Assembly: GCF_040566695.1 (NCBI RefSeq)
Contig: NZ_JBEXAE010000001.1
Span: forward strand, 124,001-188,000
Source of the DNA: Sediminicola arcticus
Lineage (GTDB): Bacteria > Bacteroidota > Bacteroidia > Flavobacteriales > Flavobacteriaceae
Direction: 5' to 3'
Length of the DNA: 64,000 bases
The translations under genes were made by a program, and so were the position numbers. A model generated the notes under the pieces. It searched no databases, was not told where the DNA came from, and saw only the letters and a program-made list of their open reading frames with translations. This document shows, piece by piece, positions 16,880 through 26,833 of the stretch; position 1 is the stretch's first letter, and each line of letters begins with the position of its first letter.

Positions 16880-19690
16880 TTACAAGGATTTTGGTTTTGG
16901 CATTAATATATAAACTCCCATAACATCTGGTGGCAGTACAGGTGTTGCTTTTTCAAAGCGGCGTCCACCTACTAATTCTTTAAATCTGCCATGAGCTTCC
17001 ACCAATTTTTCAGCTCGCGCATTTGCGAGATCTATAAATTGAGGCTTCATGGTTTCAAAATGTTTTAATTCTGTTTCTAGATCTTCCTGTTGACGTTCTT
17101 TAGATAAATTGGATAAACTTTTAGCGTTAGTCATTAAATCTTTTGCTTGTTTATAATCTAACACTTCTAAATTTCCGTTCACCGATTTATAACCCCATAA
17201 ATACATTTCTTCTGCAATCGCTTCTTTTTTAGAGGCTACCTCTTTGATTACATTTCGTACGCGGAACATGACCAAAGTTGTTTTGGTATCTACCGCATCG
17301 GTTTGTATTTCACTTACACGTGCTAATCTTCCATATTCTGGATGTGGTTCAAAAGCGATAGCTAATAAAAACTGACATAAATGTTCCACAAATTGATGAT
17401 TACGCCCAATATATCTATATCCTTTGGGCGTTGGAGACACAAAACTGATTTTAGATAATTTATCACTATTAAAAAATCGTTTAATATGTGGGGGTAAGTT
17501 CTGTGCTTGTAAATTGTATCCTGATTTACCATCCCATTCACAACTTCCACCTAATTGTTGTACCGCGCTTCTAACAAATTGTGCTACGGTATCATCATCT
17601 CCAATGGCTTCATCCACCTCTTCTAAATCTTTTTTGATCACTTCTGGATCAATACTTTCATGAGCGAAGATGCTTCTTAAATTCTCTCCCTTTTTACGTG
17701 CTAAATCCAATTCGTTGGTCACCGTCTCTTCAGCAAATAATTTTTGTTGTTTCCCTTCAGATTTACTCTCGTCAAACAAAAGATGTTTGGCAGCTTCCGC
17801 CATCACGGATTTACTATTTTCACCAATAGCAATAGCAACCCCGGTTGACTTTTGAATTTCCAAAACCTTTTTTATTAACACTTCCAAGACAAATGTATCC
17901 ATGTCGTTATCTTCACCATATAAAATATAGTTTTTGATAGTTGGCGCAGATTGACCAAAACGATCTACACGTCCAATACGCTGTTCTAATCGGTTGGGAT
18001 TCCAAGGTAAATCGTAATGTAAAACCGCTGTGAAATGTTCTTGCAAATTGATCCCTTCACTTAAACAATCTGTAGCAACCATTACGCGCTTTTCCGCCTT
18101 ACCCATTATCTCAATACGCTCTTTACGCTGCTCATCAGCAAGTTCAGAAGTAATTGCTTCGATGTGAATATTTTTAGGTAATTCATTTTTTAAACGGTCG
18201 GCTACATAATTAGCAGTAGCTATATAATGACAGAATACAATAGGATCAAAACCATCCTTTATTAATTGTTTAACATATTTAATAGTGGTTTCAATTTTTT
18301 TATCTAATTGATTATTTTGTAGTAAAACAGCTTCCTTTTGTAAACTTTCTAAATCATTTAATTCTTCATTTTCAAAATCAACACTTTCCAGTAGATCTTG
18401 TCTTGGAATATCAGACACATATTCTAAATCTTCGAATAAAGTATCTTCCAATGAAGGTGCTTCAATATTTTCTTCTTCGACTAATAACTTAACTTTTCTG
18501 CGTTCCAACATATCAACAGCCATCACAGGGCTTGACATTGCCCCTTTTATTAATGCTATTGCTGCCCAAGAACGTAATAATTGTGTTTGCTTATTATCAG
18601 TTTCCTTTGAAGAAATACCTCTAGCAAAACGAATTAAATTATGATAGAATAGTTGATACTCAGGTGAAAGGGAGTATCCAATCTCCAACGAATCACGATC
18701 TGGAAATTCTGTATTTTCTTTTAACCACCTTTTTATGTTTTCGCGTTTACGTTGTACAAAATGTCTTGATAATTTTCTTCTTTCATTTTGGTTAATAGTA
18801 TCAAATTTTAATTGACCAAATTTAGGTTTTAACAATCCTAAAAGGGATGTAAACTCCCCATCTTTACCACTATGAGGTGTTGCCGTTAAGAGTAATATAT
18901 TTTTGTTTTCGTCTTGAGCAAGATCATGAAGCAACGCATAGCGCTTTTGTTGTGATTTTGACTTGGCACCTTCTGGTAATGCACATGTATGCGCTTCATC
19001 AACAATAACGAACTCGGGGCAATCATTTAATAATTTGCCTCTCTGTCTATCTGACTTTATATAATCTATAGAAATTACTTGATAAGGAATGTGGTAAAAA
19101 ACACTTTGATCATCGGGTATTTTACGATCTAATTTCGCTGCAGTACTAGAACGAATAATTTCTGCATCAATATCCAATTTATCTTTTAACTCTGTCTGCC
19201 ATTGCTCGCATAAATGCGGTGGACAAATCACAGCAAACTTTTTTACTTCGCCACGCTCCATAAGTTCTTTTAAAATAATTAGCGCCTCTACAGTTTTACC
19301 AACCCCAACATCATCGGCGATCATTAATCTTACAGTGTCCTGTTTCAAAGCCATTACTAAAGGGACTAATTGATAAGCACGTGGGCGGAAGGATAATTTT
19401 CCCATACATCTAAAAGGGCCAGCTGCATTTCTGAATGATAATCTAGACGCATCAAATAAGATTCTAGCTGTTTCAAAAGCACCTATTTCATTTGCCTTTG
19501 GTTCTTCAAAATGAGCTGAAGTAATTTTCTCATTAAGAAGCGTAATAGGCAAATAAACAGCCGTTTCTTCTTCTTCTGAGCCACCTAAAGGTTTAATACG
19601 TAATATATCTGTATCATCTGAAGGTAGTACCATCCAATCTCTTTTACGATAATGGATAAGTGTACCTGGTTGATGTAGTGTATTGCTCAT
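16880..19690 (-). CDS. SNF2-family helicase (DrmD-like)
   Basis: This 936-aa superfamily II ATPase has Walker A ADDVGVGKT (about 125-133), DEAH box IVDEAHTCALP (about 228) and a helicase C-terminal domain with VATDCLSEGINLQEHF and the QRIGRVDRFGQ arginine-finger motif (about 545-600). Its order and size next to an Eco57I-type methylase match DrmD of class 1 DISARM, thought to move on or remodel DNA during discrimination of unmodified phage DNA. It lies 2 bp from each neighbour in one operon. Confidence 0.86.
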   Translation of the reverse strand: MSNTLHQPGTLIHYRKRDWMVLPSDDTDILRIKPLGGSEEEETAVYLPITLLNEKITSAHFEEPKANEIGAFETARILFDASRLSFRNAAGPFRCMGKLSFRPRAYQLVPLVMALKQDTVRLMIADDVGVGKTVEALIILKELMERGEVKKFAVICPPHLCEQWQTELKDKLDIDAEIIRSSTAAKLDRKIPDDQSVFYHIPYQVISIDYIKSDRQRGKLLNDCPEFVIVDEAHTCALPEGAKSKSQQKRYALLHDLAQDENKNILLLTATPHSGKDGEFTSLLGLLKPKFGQLKFDTINQNERRKLSRHFVQRKRENIKRWLKENTEFPDRDSLEIGYSLSPEYQLFYHNLIRFARGISSKETDNKQTQLLRSWAAIALIKGAMSSPVMAVDMLERRKVKLLVEEENIEAPSLEDTLFEDLEYVSDIPRQDLLESVDFENEELNDLESLQKEAVLLQNNQLDKKIETTIKYVKQLIKDGFDPIVFCHYIATANYVADRLKNELPKNIHIEAITSELADEQRKERIEIMGKAEKRVMVATDCLSEGINLQEHFTAVLHYDLPWNPNRLEQRIGRVDRFGQSAPTIKNYILYGEDNDMDTFVLEVLIKKVLEIQKSTGVAIAIGENSKSVMAEAAKHLLFDESKSEGKQQKLFAEETVTNELDLARKKGENLRSIFAHESIDPEVIKKDLEEVDEAIGDDDTVAQFVRSAVQQLGGSCEWDGKSGYNLQAQNLPPHIKRFFNSDKLSKISFVSPTPKGYRYIGRNHQFVEHLCQFLLAIAFEPHPEYGRLARVSEIQTDAVDTKTTLVMFRVRNVIKEVASKKEAIAEEMYLWGYKSVNGNLEVLDYKQAKDLMTNAKSLSNLSKERQQEDLETELKHFETMKPQFIDLANARAEKLVEAHGRFKELVGGRRFEKATPVLPPDVMGVYILMPKPKSL

Positions 19691-19692
19691 AT

Positions 19693-22600
19693 TTAATTCA
19701 CTTTTCTAAAAATGTCTTTTCTTCTCAAAACTAATTCTTCTACTTTTTCTTTATAATTCCATTCTATCACGTCATAACCTGCATCCCGTAATAATTTTCT
19801 TTTATGTAAATCGTCTTTAATGACGTTTTCTTTATCATGAATAGAGCCATCACAAAATAGTAGGACTGGTCCATTGGAGGTGTTATATACAAAATCCGGG
19901 CTTATGTAAAATTCCTCCATGTACACTTGTGCTTTGTCTGGTAATGCCAGTTTATTTTGGTATAAGTATTTAATTAGGGGTAATTCTGTGCCACTGTTTT
20001 TATCATATGTATCTAACAAATAATGATATTGATCTTCACGGTCATTCCCTTGTTGTACCAAAGATAAATCACAGTCCATCAATCGCTCTAGAACTTCCTT
20101 AATGCTATATCTGTCTAAAATCTCATGATGGCGCTGGTTGTAATAGGATAATAGATCTTCATAGGAAGCCCGAGGTAGTTTTTCGCCAGCAGCCGTTTCT
20201 AATCTTGTTTTAGGATCAAAATGGATATTACGGTAACTTTCCTCGAACAACTGTCTCAACTTTTTAGGTTCTTGGATAAGTTGTGACAAAATACCTAAAC
20301 TGCCTTCTGCCGCTTCATAAATTAAAATATTTGGATTATCCTTATGCCCCATAACATTAACGCCAATCTCACTTTCTTCTACTTGGAATAAACTTTCAAT
20401 TCCTCGTTTGAGTGCATAACTTAATGAGATAACCTGTTCTGGTGTCAATTCCATATTTGCCAGTGGCTGAATGTACAGTGTGTCAGCTGTATCTCGAACA
20501 AAGATCATCACATCTTTCTTGTTATCTAAAACTTCTTGACTACTATCTATATCTTTTTGGGTTAGCCATTTCCCATTTCTTTTATCAATCGCAAATCCGT
20601 CTGTTTCAGAGGTAGATCTGCGTGAGCGTCTATTCAATTTGATTAATTCTGTTGACTGATCAAAAATTAGGTTTAATAATTTTTCTCCACCTCTTTGAAC
20701 AACCAAATTTTTAGTATGCTCAATGCCTTTTGTATATCTGAAATATTCTTCTACAATATATCCAACAGAGGAACGATCTTCTTCTATACATGAAATTCGT
20801 TCTTGTGGAATTCCTTCACATTCTGATAACTCTATCAAGGTGCTACGATATTCTTGATTATCACCTTTTAATTCTGATAACGTAATTGGATCATTATTTG
20901 CCAATTGAGCTTCGTCATCTAAAAACGCATACCCAGTAGCCTTGGATATTTTTATTTTACGCTGATGTGTATCAGAATCAAGTAACATCATACGGTTCAT
21001 ACGATATTTGCTACCATTATGATACATGGTATTATGAGGGCCAAATTCTTTTAACGCAATTCCTCTTGGTCTTGAAATATATTCTCCCTGATCTGTATGT
21101 TTATACCCAATAAAAGTTCTAACAGGTAAGCGTGTAAAATTATAGCCTGGTAAGAACCCTTCTGATGCTAAATACCTGAAAACATAAAATTCAGATTGGT
21201 CTTTATAACTATTTTTAGTATCATTTTTAAGCAATTCAATTTGCTTTAAACCAATAGCATGTTGCCTTTTGGCTTCAATTTTTTGATCGCTATCAGACTT
21301 AATAACAGGATCGTCTAATACTATTCGCGATTTTAATATCATCGTTTTCGCAGAAACATACAAATTTCGCCAACGATCAAAAGCCTTATCAAAACGCTGA
21401 GAAAATGAATTGATTTTAGCATCCAGCCAATTATCAGAATACCACCACATTTCTTTAAGTTCAGGTTCTATGGATGCTATTACTTTTTTATATGAATCAA
21501 TCCAAGATTGTTTATAATTTAAAATTCCATTATCAATGGCATCTAAAATATTTTGTTTGACTGCAATATTTTTATCATTAGACAAATCTAATAGTTCAGA
21601 AACAGACTTGTTTAAATCGGCCAAAGCCATTTCCATTAAAATATAGGCATTGAAATGTGATGTCAATAATTCTTCATTTATCAAATCAATTCTTGGAGGT
21701 ACCACAGTACCTGCAACCATTGTTTCTGAAGCTTTGAAATAATTTTGGTCATGTGCTGACCAAGCTGAACAATAGGTAAACACCACTGCCGTTTGACCAC
21801 TTCTACCTGCACGACCACTTCGTTGTGCATAATTAGCCGGGTTTGGTGGCACGTTACGCATATGGACAATGTTCAGGTTAGAAATGTCAATACCTAATTC
21901 CATTGTTGGAGAACAATACATTGAAGAAATCTCTCCTTTTCTAAAGGCTTCTTCTCGTTCTATTCTTGTTTGACTATTCACTTGTCCTGTATGTTCCCGG
22001 GCTTCAATTTCTTTTTGGTATTTTGTAAAATCTGTTTGATATAAGCGTTGAAAATAAAAGTTAGGTTTTATCTGTAAATCACGATATGTATTAATTCTTG
22101 TTGCATCAACAGGTACCGTTTTCTCATCTCCACTTAACCAAATTAAATTATCTGTTCTAAGTAGATAACCATGAACGTTTCCACCGGAACCTCTTAAGTT
22201 TTCTCTCTTTGATAAAAAATTTGTAGCTGTTAGTAAATCGCATAAATTCTCAATAAATTCTCTGTACTCATCTTGCCTTAATGGCTCAAAGTCATTCTCG
22301 AGCATTTTTCTTTTAATATATTTACCTAAACCAGAGCGTAATCCTATGGTGCCAAAATAAATACCTCTTTGAGTACTTCTGCCAGGTCTTACAGAAACCA
22401 TATAAGTAGGGGTTTCTATGGATTCTTTATGATCTAAAGACCATAACTTTTTATCATCCAATTTATTTTTTAAGAAACTTTCAGTTTCAGATCTGTCATC
22501 AAATAAGAAGCGATGATCCAGTGCATAATTGGTTCTAAAATAATTGAATAGTTGAATGAGAATTTCCTCTCTTATTTCAGCTGAGATGTTATTAAAAAAT

Positions 22601-24858
22601 GGAATGTGTGCAAATTTTTGATCCATTGCACATAATCTACTTAATTCGTGGTATTGAACTTTTAATAAGGCTGTTTGCTCAAGATTGGGTAATGTATAAC
22701 GCCATCCTCTTTTTAAATCTTGAAATATTCTAATTAGTAGGTATGTTTTAATGGCCCTTTCATTATCACGATCAGGAAAATCTGGATCTGCAGAAGGTGT
22801 TTTTGCAAAGGCATCTTCCCTTAACTTTAATTCTTTAAATACATATTCGGCAATTTCGTGAACTCTTAACCCGGAAGGATTGTTTTTTAGAGCGTGATGT
22901 AACCCTGAACGTAGTCTTATTGAGGAAAGAAAATCATTGAAATGACCTGCTTGTAAAGAAGCATCTTGTCTGTTATCGGTAAAACTTAATAATTTTTGAT
23001 CTTTTAATTCTTCATTTTGTTGAAAAAGAGAATCCACAACAGCATATGATAATATAGTAGTTGCAGTACTTCTTCCTTCATTTCCCAACTTCATTAATTT
23101 AGTACCCTCATTAGTTTTAGAATCTTCATAAATAATTCCGGCTGAAGGGTCGATTCTAAGTTTTACTGGAATATAATAGCCTTTAAGAGGATAAATAGGT
23201 TCTTCAGAATATGCTCCGCTAGAATTAAAATATACTAGTTTTGGCATTTGCCAATCATAATATGGTTTAAATTGTGTTTCACTTGGATTTAACCAAGAAG
23301 TTGGAGCAATTTCAATGGGGTCTTCATTCCAAAATGATTCACCTTCATCCAGAATTAAATATCCAGAACTGAAATTGCTTTCTTTTAGATTTTCTTTAAC
23401 TCCTTCTTTTTTAGTTAGTGTTTGAACGGGTTCATCAGGATTTCTAGGTAATAATAGTTGTTTGTCAACATCCTTTTCTACACATATGAAATCAACACCG
23501 GAATATCTGCTAAATAATATGGGATACAAGAATTTTTCATCTGCACCTTCTTTTAAATATCTTCCAGATTTAATCGTAATACTTCTAGTGTCTCTTGATT
23601 CTAACGTTACAGAAACTGTACTTGTTTGAGAGATAAACTGATGAAAACGAAATGGCAAAAAGCTTTTTCCCGATTTTTTTATTCGATTCTGTTCATTTAA
23701 ATATTCAGTCCACTTTAATAAATCAACAAGTTTGTCTTCTATTAATTGAATATCTAATTCTGTTGTTTTCTTTAATATCGAAGCAATTGCTTTTATTGTT
23801 TTAGGTTTGCCTCTTTCAAGTATTCCATCGTTATCTTTTAAAGCAATATTTAACTCTAACCAATTAGTTATGGGATGATTAATGAATCTTTCTTCATCAT
23901 CCTGAATATTAATACCATTGAGAAAAGCATTTCTTATTTCAATCGGATTAAATATTTCACCATTGGTACAAGTTTGAAGATATTCTCCAATAATTTGACT
24001 GGTATCGTAGTTAACACCAAATATTTTAGTAGCTACGTAAGCTACAGCTTCTTTTTTTTCTGTTGGGCTTCCACCAGAAGACATTGTGGCAGAAGTACCT
24101 ATACATATTAAATTTGAAGAACAAAAGCTCTTAATACGTCTTATCAGCATACTAACGTCCGAACCTTGTCTGCCTCTGTACGTATGTAATTCATCAAAAA
24201 CCAAATATTGTAAATTATCTCTTAAGGAATCACGTAACCATGATTCTGATTGTCGAGTCATAATTAACTCTAACATCATATAATTAGTTAAGATGATATC
24301 TGGCGGATTGTTTTTAATTGAATCTCTTATTTCTGCATTTTCTTGTCCCGTATATTTAGCAAAAGTTATGGGAAAGTCTGTTCCGAAATTTTCAGCATAT
24401 TTTTCAATCTCTACTTGTTGAGAATTAATTAAAGCATTCATTGGATACACAAGTATAGCCTTCACACCCTTTTTTTTATCTTGGCCTAAATTGAATATGG
24501 AGTTAAAAATTGTGGCTAGATACGTTAGAGATTTACCAGAGCCAGTTCCTGATGTTACAACAAATCCTTTATTCTGAATTCCAATTTGAATCGCCTCCGT
24601 TTGGTGACTATACAAATTGTAATTTCCAAAAGATTTTCCTAATTTTTTATTTATTAAACCTTCGGTGTAAAGATCTTGTAAAGATTTTCCTTTTTTAAAA
24701 GAAGGGTTAAATTGTATTAATGGATCGGGAATAAAACCATCGCTTTCAAATGCCTTTCTAACTTCTTCTTTTATTCTTTCATCTGTTATATTTATAAAAG
24801 AATTTAAATATTCTCTGTAGTTTGTAATTACTTGGGAGTGTGTTTTAAATGCGTCCAT
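19693..24858 (-). CDS. Giant DEAD-type helicase / DUF1998-like / nuclease-like fusion (DrmA-DrmB or DruE-like)
   Basis: This 1721-aa protein opens the defence operon. It has Walker A TSGTGSGKS (about 102-110), a DELH box (about 218) and a helicase C domain with SPTMELGIDISN and QRSGRAGRSGQ (about 975-1030). A DUF1998/MZB-like region follows at about 1470-1600 (ASYEDLLSYYNQRHHEILDR). The C-terminus (about 1640-1721: VLLFCDGSIHD, LRDAGYDVIEWNY) resembles DUF559/Vsr-type nuclease folds. The Cys residues that normally bind zinc in DUF1998 are replaced. It looks like DrmA and DrmB joined in one chain, or a DruE relative; the exact class is unresolved. Confidence 0.8.
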   Translation of the reverse strand: MDAFKTHSQVITNYREYLNSFINITDERIKEEVRKAFESDGFIPDPLIQFNPSFKKGKSLQDLYTEGLINKKLGKSFGNYNLYSHQTEAIQIGIQNKGFVVTSGTGSGKSLTYLATIFNSIFNLGQDKKKGVKAILVYPMNALINSQQVEIEKYAENFGTDFPITFAKYTGQENAEIRDSIKNNPPDIILTNYMMLELIMTRQSESWLRDSLRDNLQYLVFDELHTYRGRQGSDVSMLIRRIKSFCSSNLICIGTSATMSSGGSPTEKKEAVAYVATKIFGVNYDTSQIIGEYLQTCTNGEIFNPIEIRNAFLNGINIQDDEERFINHPITNWLELNIALKDNDGILERGKPKTIKAIASILKKTTELDIQLIEDKLVDLLKWTEYLNEQNRIKKSGKSFLPFRFHQFISQTSTVSVTLESRDTRSITIKSGRYLKEGADEKFLYPILFSRYSGVDFICVEKDVDKQLLLPRNPDEPVQTLTKKEGVKENLKESNFSSGYLILDEGESFWNEDPIEIAPTSWLNPSETQFKPYYDWQMPKLVYFNSSGAYSEEPIYPLKGYYIPVKLRIDPSAGIIYEDSKTNEGTKLMKLGNEGRSTATTILSYAVVDSLFQQNEELKDQKLLSFTDNRQDASLQAGHFNDFLSSIRLRSGLHHALKNNPSGLRVHEIAEYVFKELKLREDAFAKTPSADPDFPDRDNERAIKTYLLIRIFQDLKRGWRYTLPNLEQTALLKVQYHELSRLCAMDQKFAHIPFFNNISAEIREEILIQLFNYFRTNYALDHRFLFDDRSETESFLKNKLDDKKLWSLDHKESIETPTYMVSVRPGRSTQRGIYFGTIGLRSGLGKYIKRKMLENDFEPLRQDEYREFIENLCDLLTATNFLSKRENLRGSGGNVHGYLLRTDNLIWLSGDEKTVPVDATRINTYRDLQIKPNFYFQRLYQTDFTKYQKEIEAREHTGQVNSQTRIEREEAFRKGEISSMYCSPTMELGIDISNLNIVHMRNVPPNPANYAQRSGRAGRSGQTAVVFTYCSAWSAHDQNYFKASETMVAGTVVPPRIDLINEELLTSHFNAYILMEMALADLNKSVSELLDLSNDKNIAVKQNILDAIDNGILNYKQSWIDSYKKVIASIEPELKEMWWYSDNWLDAKINSFSQRFDKAFDRWRNLYVSAKTMILKSRIVLDDPVIKSDSDQKIEAKRQHAIGLKQIELLKNDTKNSYKDQSEFYVFRYLASEGFLPGYNFTRLPVRTFIGYKHTDQGEYISRPRGIALKEFGPHNTMYHNGSKYRMNRMMLLDSDTHQRKIKISKATGYAFLDDEAQLANNDPITLSELKGDNQEYRSTLIELSECEGIPQERISCIEEDRSSVGYIVEEYFRYTKGIEHTKNLVVQRGGEKLLNLIFDQSTELIKLNRRSRRSTSETDGFAIDKRNGKWLTQKDIDSSQEVLDNKKDVMIFVRDTADTLYIQPLANMELTPEQVISLSYALKRGIESLFQVEESEIGVNVMGHKDNPNILIYEAAEGSLGILSQLIQEPKKLRQLFEESYRNIHFDPKTRLETAAGEKLPRASYEDLLSYYNQRHHEILDRYSIKEVLERLMDCDLSLVQQGNDREDQYHYLLDTYDKNSGTELPLIKYLYQNKLALPDKAQVYMEEFYISPDFVYNTSNGPVLLFCDGSIHDKENVIKDDLHKRKLLRDAGYDVIEWNYKEKVEELVLRRKDIFRKVN

Positions 24859-25238
24859 TAATAAATAAATTCTAGTTTATAATTGAGCGAGTGGTGATCT
24901 TAGGATTAAGGCTTATCTGATAATTATGTTCTTAATATTCAGGTTATAAAATACCAATTAATTTCAATTCATAATTAAATCTATTTCGTCCTGCATGTTC
25001 TCGTCATACCATTTTATAATTGAATCAGGTCCTGTATTTTCATCGATTATATAAAGACTCATAATTACCTTTTATTTGATTTTTTTTAGTTTAATTATTT
25101 TTGGGTTGTATAATATATTGAGAGCTTAAATATAGGGGATTTCACCAACAATTGAGAATTATTTCTAACGCTTAGAATAAAAATTTGAAAAGAACTTTTA
25201 GATTCAGTCTGGTAAATTATTTGATTTCTTTTTAAACC
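24859..25238. other. Promoter region of the defence operon
   Basis: This 380-bp AT-rich gap lies upstream of the giant helicase gene and downstream of the esterase gene. It holds one small minus-strand frame (24964-25062) and presumably the defence operon promoter. No clear TAnnTTTG element or operator was found. Confidence 0.5.
24964..25062 (-). CDS. Possible 32-aa peptide upstream of the defence operon
   Basis: This short acidic frame reads MSLYIIDENTGPDSIIKW then YDENMQDEIDLIMN. An AAAGGT stretch lies about 5 bp before the ATG, unusual for this genome. It could be a leader peptide, a small antitoxin-like protein, or the N-terminal relic of a lost gene. Support is weak. Confidence 0.25.
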   Translation of the reverse strand: MSLYIIDENTGPDSIIKWYDENMQDEIDLIMN

Positions 25239-25733
25239 TTAATAACCTATTCCTTTAAAAAAGGACTCTACCTCTTCCTCAAATATATCCAAAGGAATGC
25301 GATGGGCTAAATCTTGACGTATGCTAATTTGATAGTCAGTATTATTTTTTATTCTCTCAGCAATAAATAGCAAGGTGTTGTTTGGGTAAACTATATCGTC
25401 TTGGGCCCCTAACACTATTTTTTTGAAAGAACGATTACGATTTTTATAATCTGGGACATTTTGAAATACGGAACGGTAAACTAGAGCTGGATTAAATAAT
25501 AAAGCTGGCGTTTGAAATGCTATTGATAGATAATACCCTACAAAACCACCCATACTACTGCCCATGACCACATTGATATCTTTATCTTTAAACTCAATGT
25601 TTAAATGTTCAATGCTGTAGTCATTTTCTTGGTAATCGATGGGTGGAGAATAAACAGCGCCGTGATTTTCAAGAATTGCCCTTTTCTCAGGGCTAAGGCT
25701 CCCGTTAAGGCCATGTATATATAATATGTTCAT
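25239..25733 (-). CDS. YqiA/YcfP-like alpha/beta-hydrolase (esterase)
   Basis: This 164-aa small alpha/beta hydrolase has the early oxyanion region ILYIHGLNGS (about 3-12), the nucleophile elbow GSSMGGF (about 58-64), and acid and His candidates in LGAQDDIVYP and DLAHRIP. This is the UPF0227/YqiA pattern, whose members are esterases of unknown physiological substrate. It is alone, with about 150 bp on its 5' side, and is separate from the defence operon. Confidence 0.8.
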   Translation of the reverse strand: MNILYIHGLNGSLSPEKRAILENHGAVYSPPIDYQENDYSIEHLNIEFKDKDINVVMGSSMGGFVGYYLSIAFQTPALLFNPALVYRSVFQNVPDYKNRNRSFKKIVLGAQDDIVYPNNTLLFIAERIKNNTDYQISIRQDLAHRIPLDIFEEEVESFFKGIGY

Positions 25734-25887
25734 TTTGTAGTACTATTAGTTATTGTCTATGAAAGTGTATTAGAAACCATATATGAAGGTGTCCAAATCT
25801 CTACAACCACATTAAATTTTTCAAGGAACATTAATAAATTTAATTAGAAATTATTTCCCATTTTGTTGGAATTTGAGAAGGGGTGAA

Positions 25888-26742
25888 TTAACGATTGTCT
25901 TTATTTATTTCAATTTGGCAATTCGGGCATATAATAAACTGTTTACCCTTTTTATGTTTGTCATGTCTTAATTTCTCTATGAAAGCTGAACTTATGATAC
26001 CTGTAGGAAGGGCAATAAAACCAATACCTACAATAGCAATTATTGCGCTTAAAATTTTGCCCAAGGCAGTTAGGGGGTAAACATCCCCATAACCAACTGT
26101 CGTCAGCGTCGCAACGGCCCACCAAAATGCATGACCGATGCTTGCAAAATTCTCGGGTTGGACATCATTTTCTATATAATACATAAGGGTAGAAGAAAGT
26201 ACCAGCAGTATAAAAGCTACAAATACCGTCATGATCAACTCATCCTTTGTTTCTTTTAAAACACCCGAGATTGTTTTTAATGATTTGGAATATCTATTAA
26301 GTTTAAATATTCTCAAGAGTCTTAACGTACGCAGAATTCTAATTATTCTGAGGTCAAACGGAAATATAAAGGGCAAATAAAATGGCAAGATCGCAATTAA
26401 ATCTATTAGACCCAGGGTGGAGGAAGCAAATTTCATTCTTTTGACAATAAAATTTCCTTTGAATTTATTATTAAGATCGGATGTCCAAAGTCGTAATAAG
26501 TATTCAATAGTAAAAATTGAAACTGAAAACATTTCGAATAGTTGAAAAAACTCCGAATAATTATCGTGAATCCCTTTATAGTATTCTATAATAAGGGAAA
26601 TAACATTTAGAACAATAAGGCTGTATATAAATTTTATAATTAAAGGATTGTTATTTATCACATGATATGTTAAAACCTTTATGGAGTTATAAGAATATTC
26701 ATTGTTAGTGCCTTTGGTAAACCTCAAAACAGTTTTTTTCAA
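25888..26742 (-). CDS. Voltage-gated potassium channel (6-TM)
   Basis: This 284-aa inner-membrane channel has a voltage-sensor-like S4 (DLRIIRILRTLRLLRIFKL, Arg every third residue, about 132-150) and a pore with selectivity filter TTVGYGD (about 212-218). The C-terminus is short and ends in a single CPNC knuckle (FIICPNCQIEINK), so a zinc site could form between subunits. It matches the KvAP/bacterial Kv family in size. Its location between a defence operon and the tubulin/stator operon suggests cargo, possibly membrane-potential related. Confidence 0.87.
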   Translation of the reverse strand: MKKTVLRFTKGTNNEYSYNSIKVLTYHVINNNPLIIKFIYSLIVLNVISLIIEYYKGIHDNYSEFFQLFEMFSVSIFTIEYLLRLWTSDLNNKFKGNFIVKRMKFASSTLGLIDLIAILPFYLPFIFPFDLRIIRILRTLRLLRIFKLNRYSKSLKTISGVLKETKDELIMTVFVAFILLVLSSTLMYYIENDVQPENFASIGHAFWWAVATLTTVGYGDVYPLTALGKILSAIIAIVGIGFIALPTGIISSAFIEKLRHDKHKKGKQFIICPNCQIEINKDNR

Positions 26743-26833
26743 ATCAATTAATTTTTATAATGTCTATATTATTCTGATGTTCGAAAACTAATATATAACA
26801 GCTTTCTAAAGTGAATAACTAGGATAGCCATAC

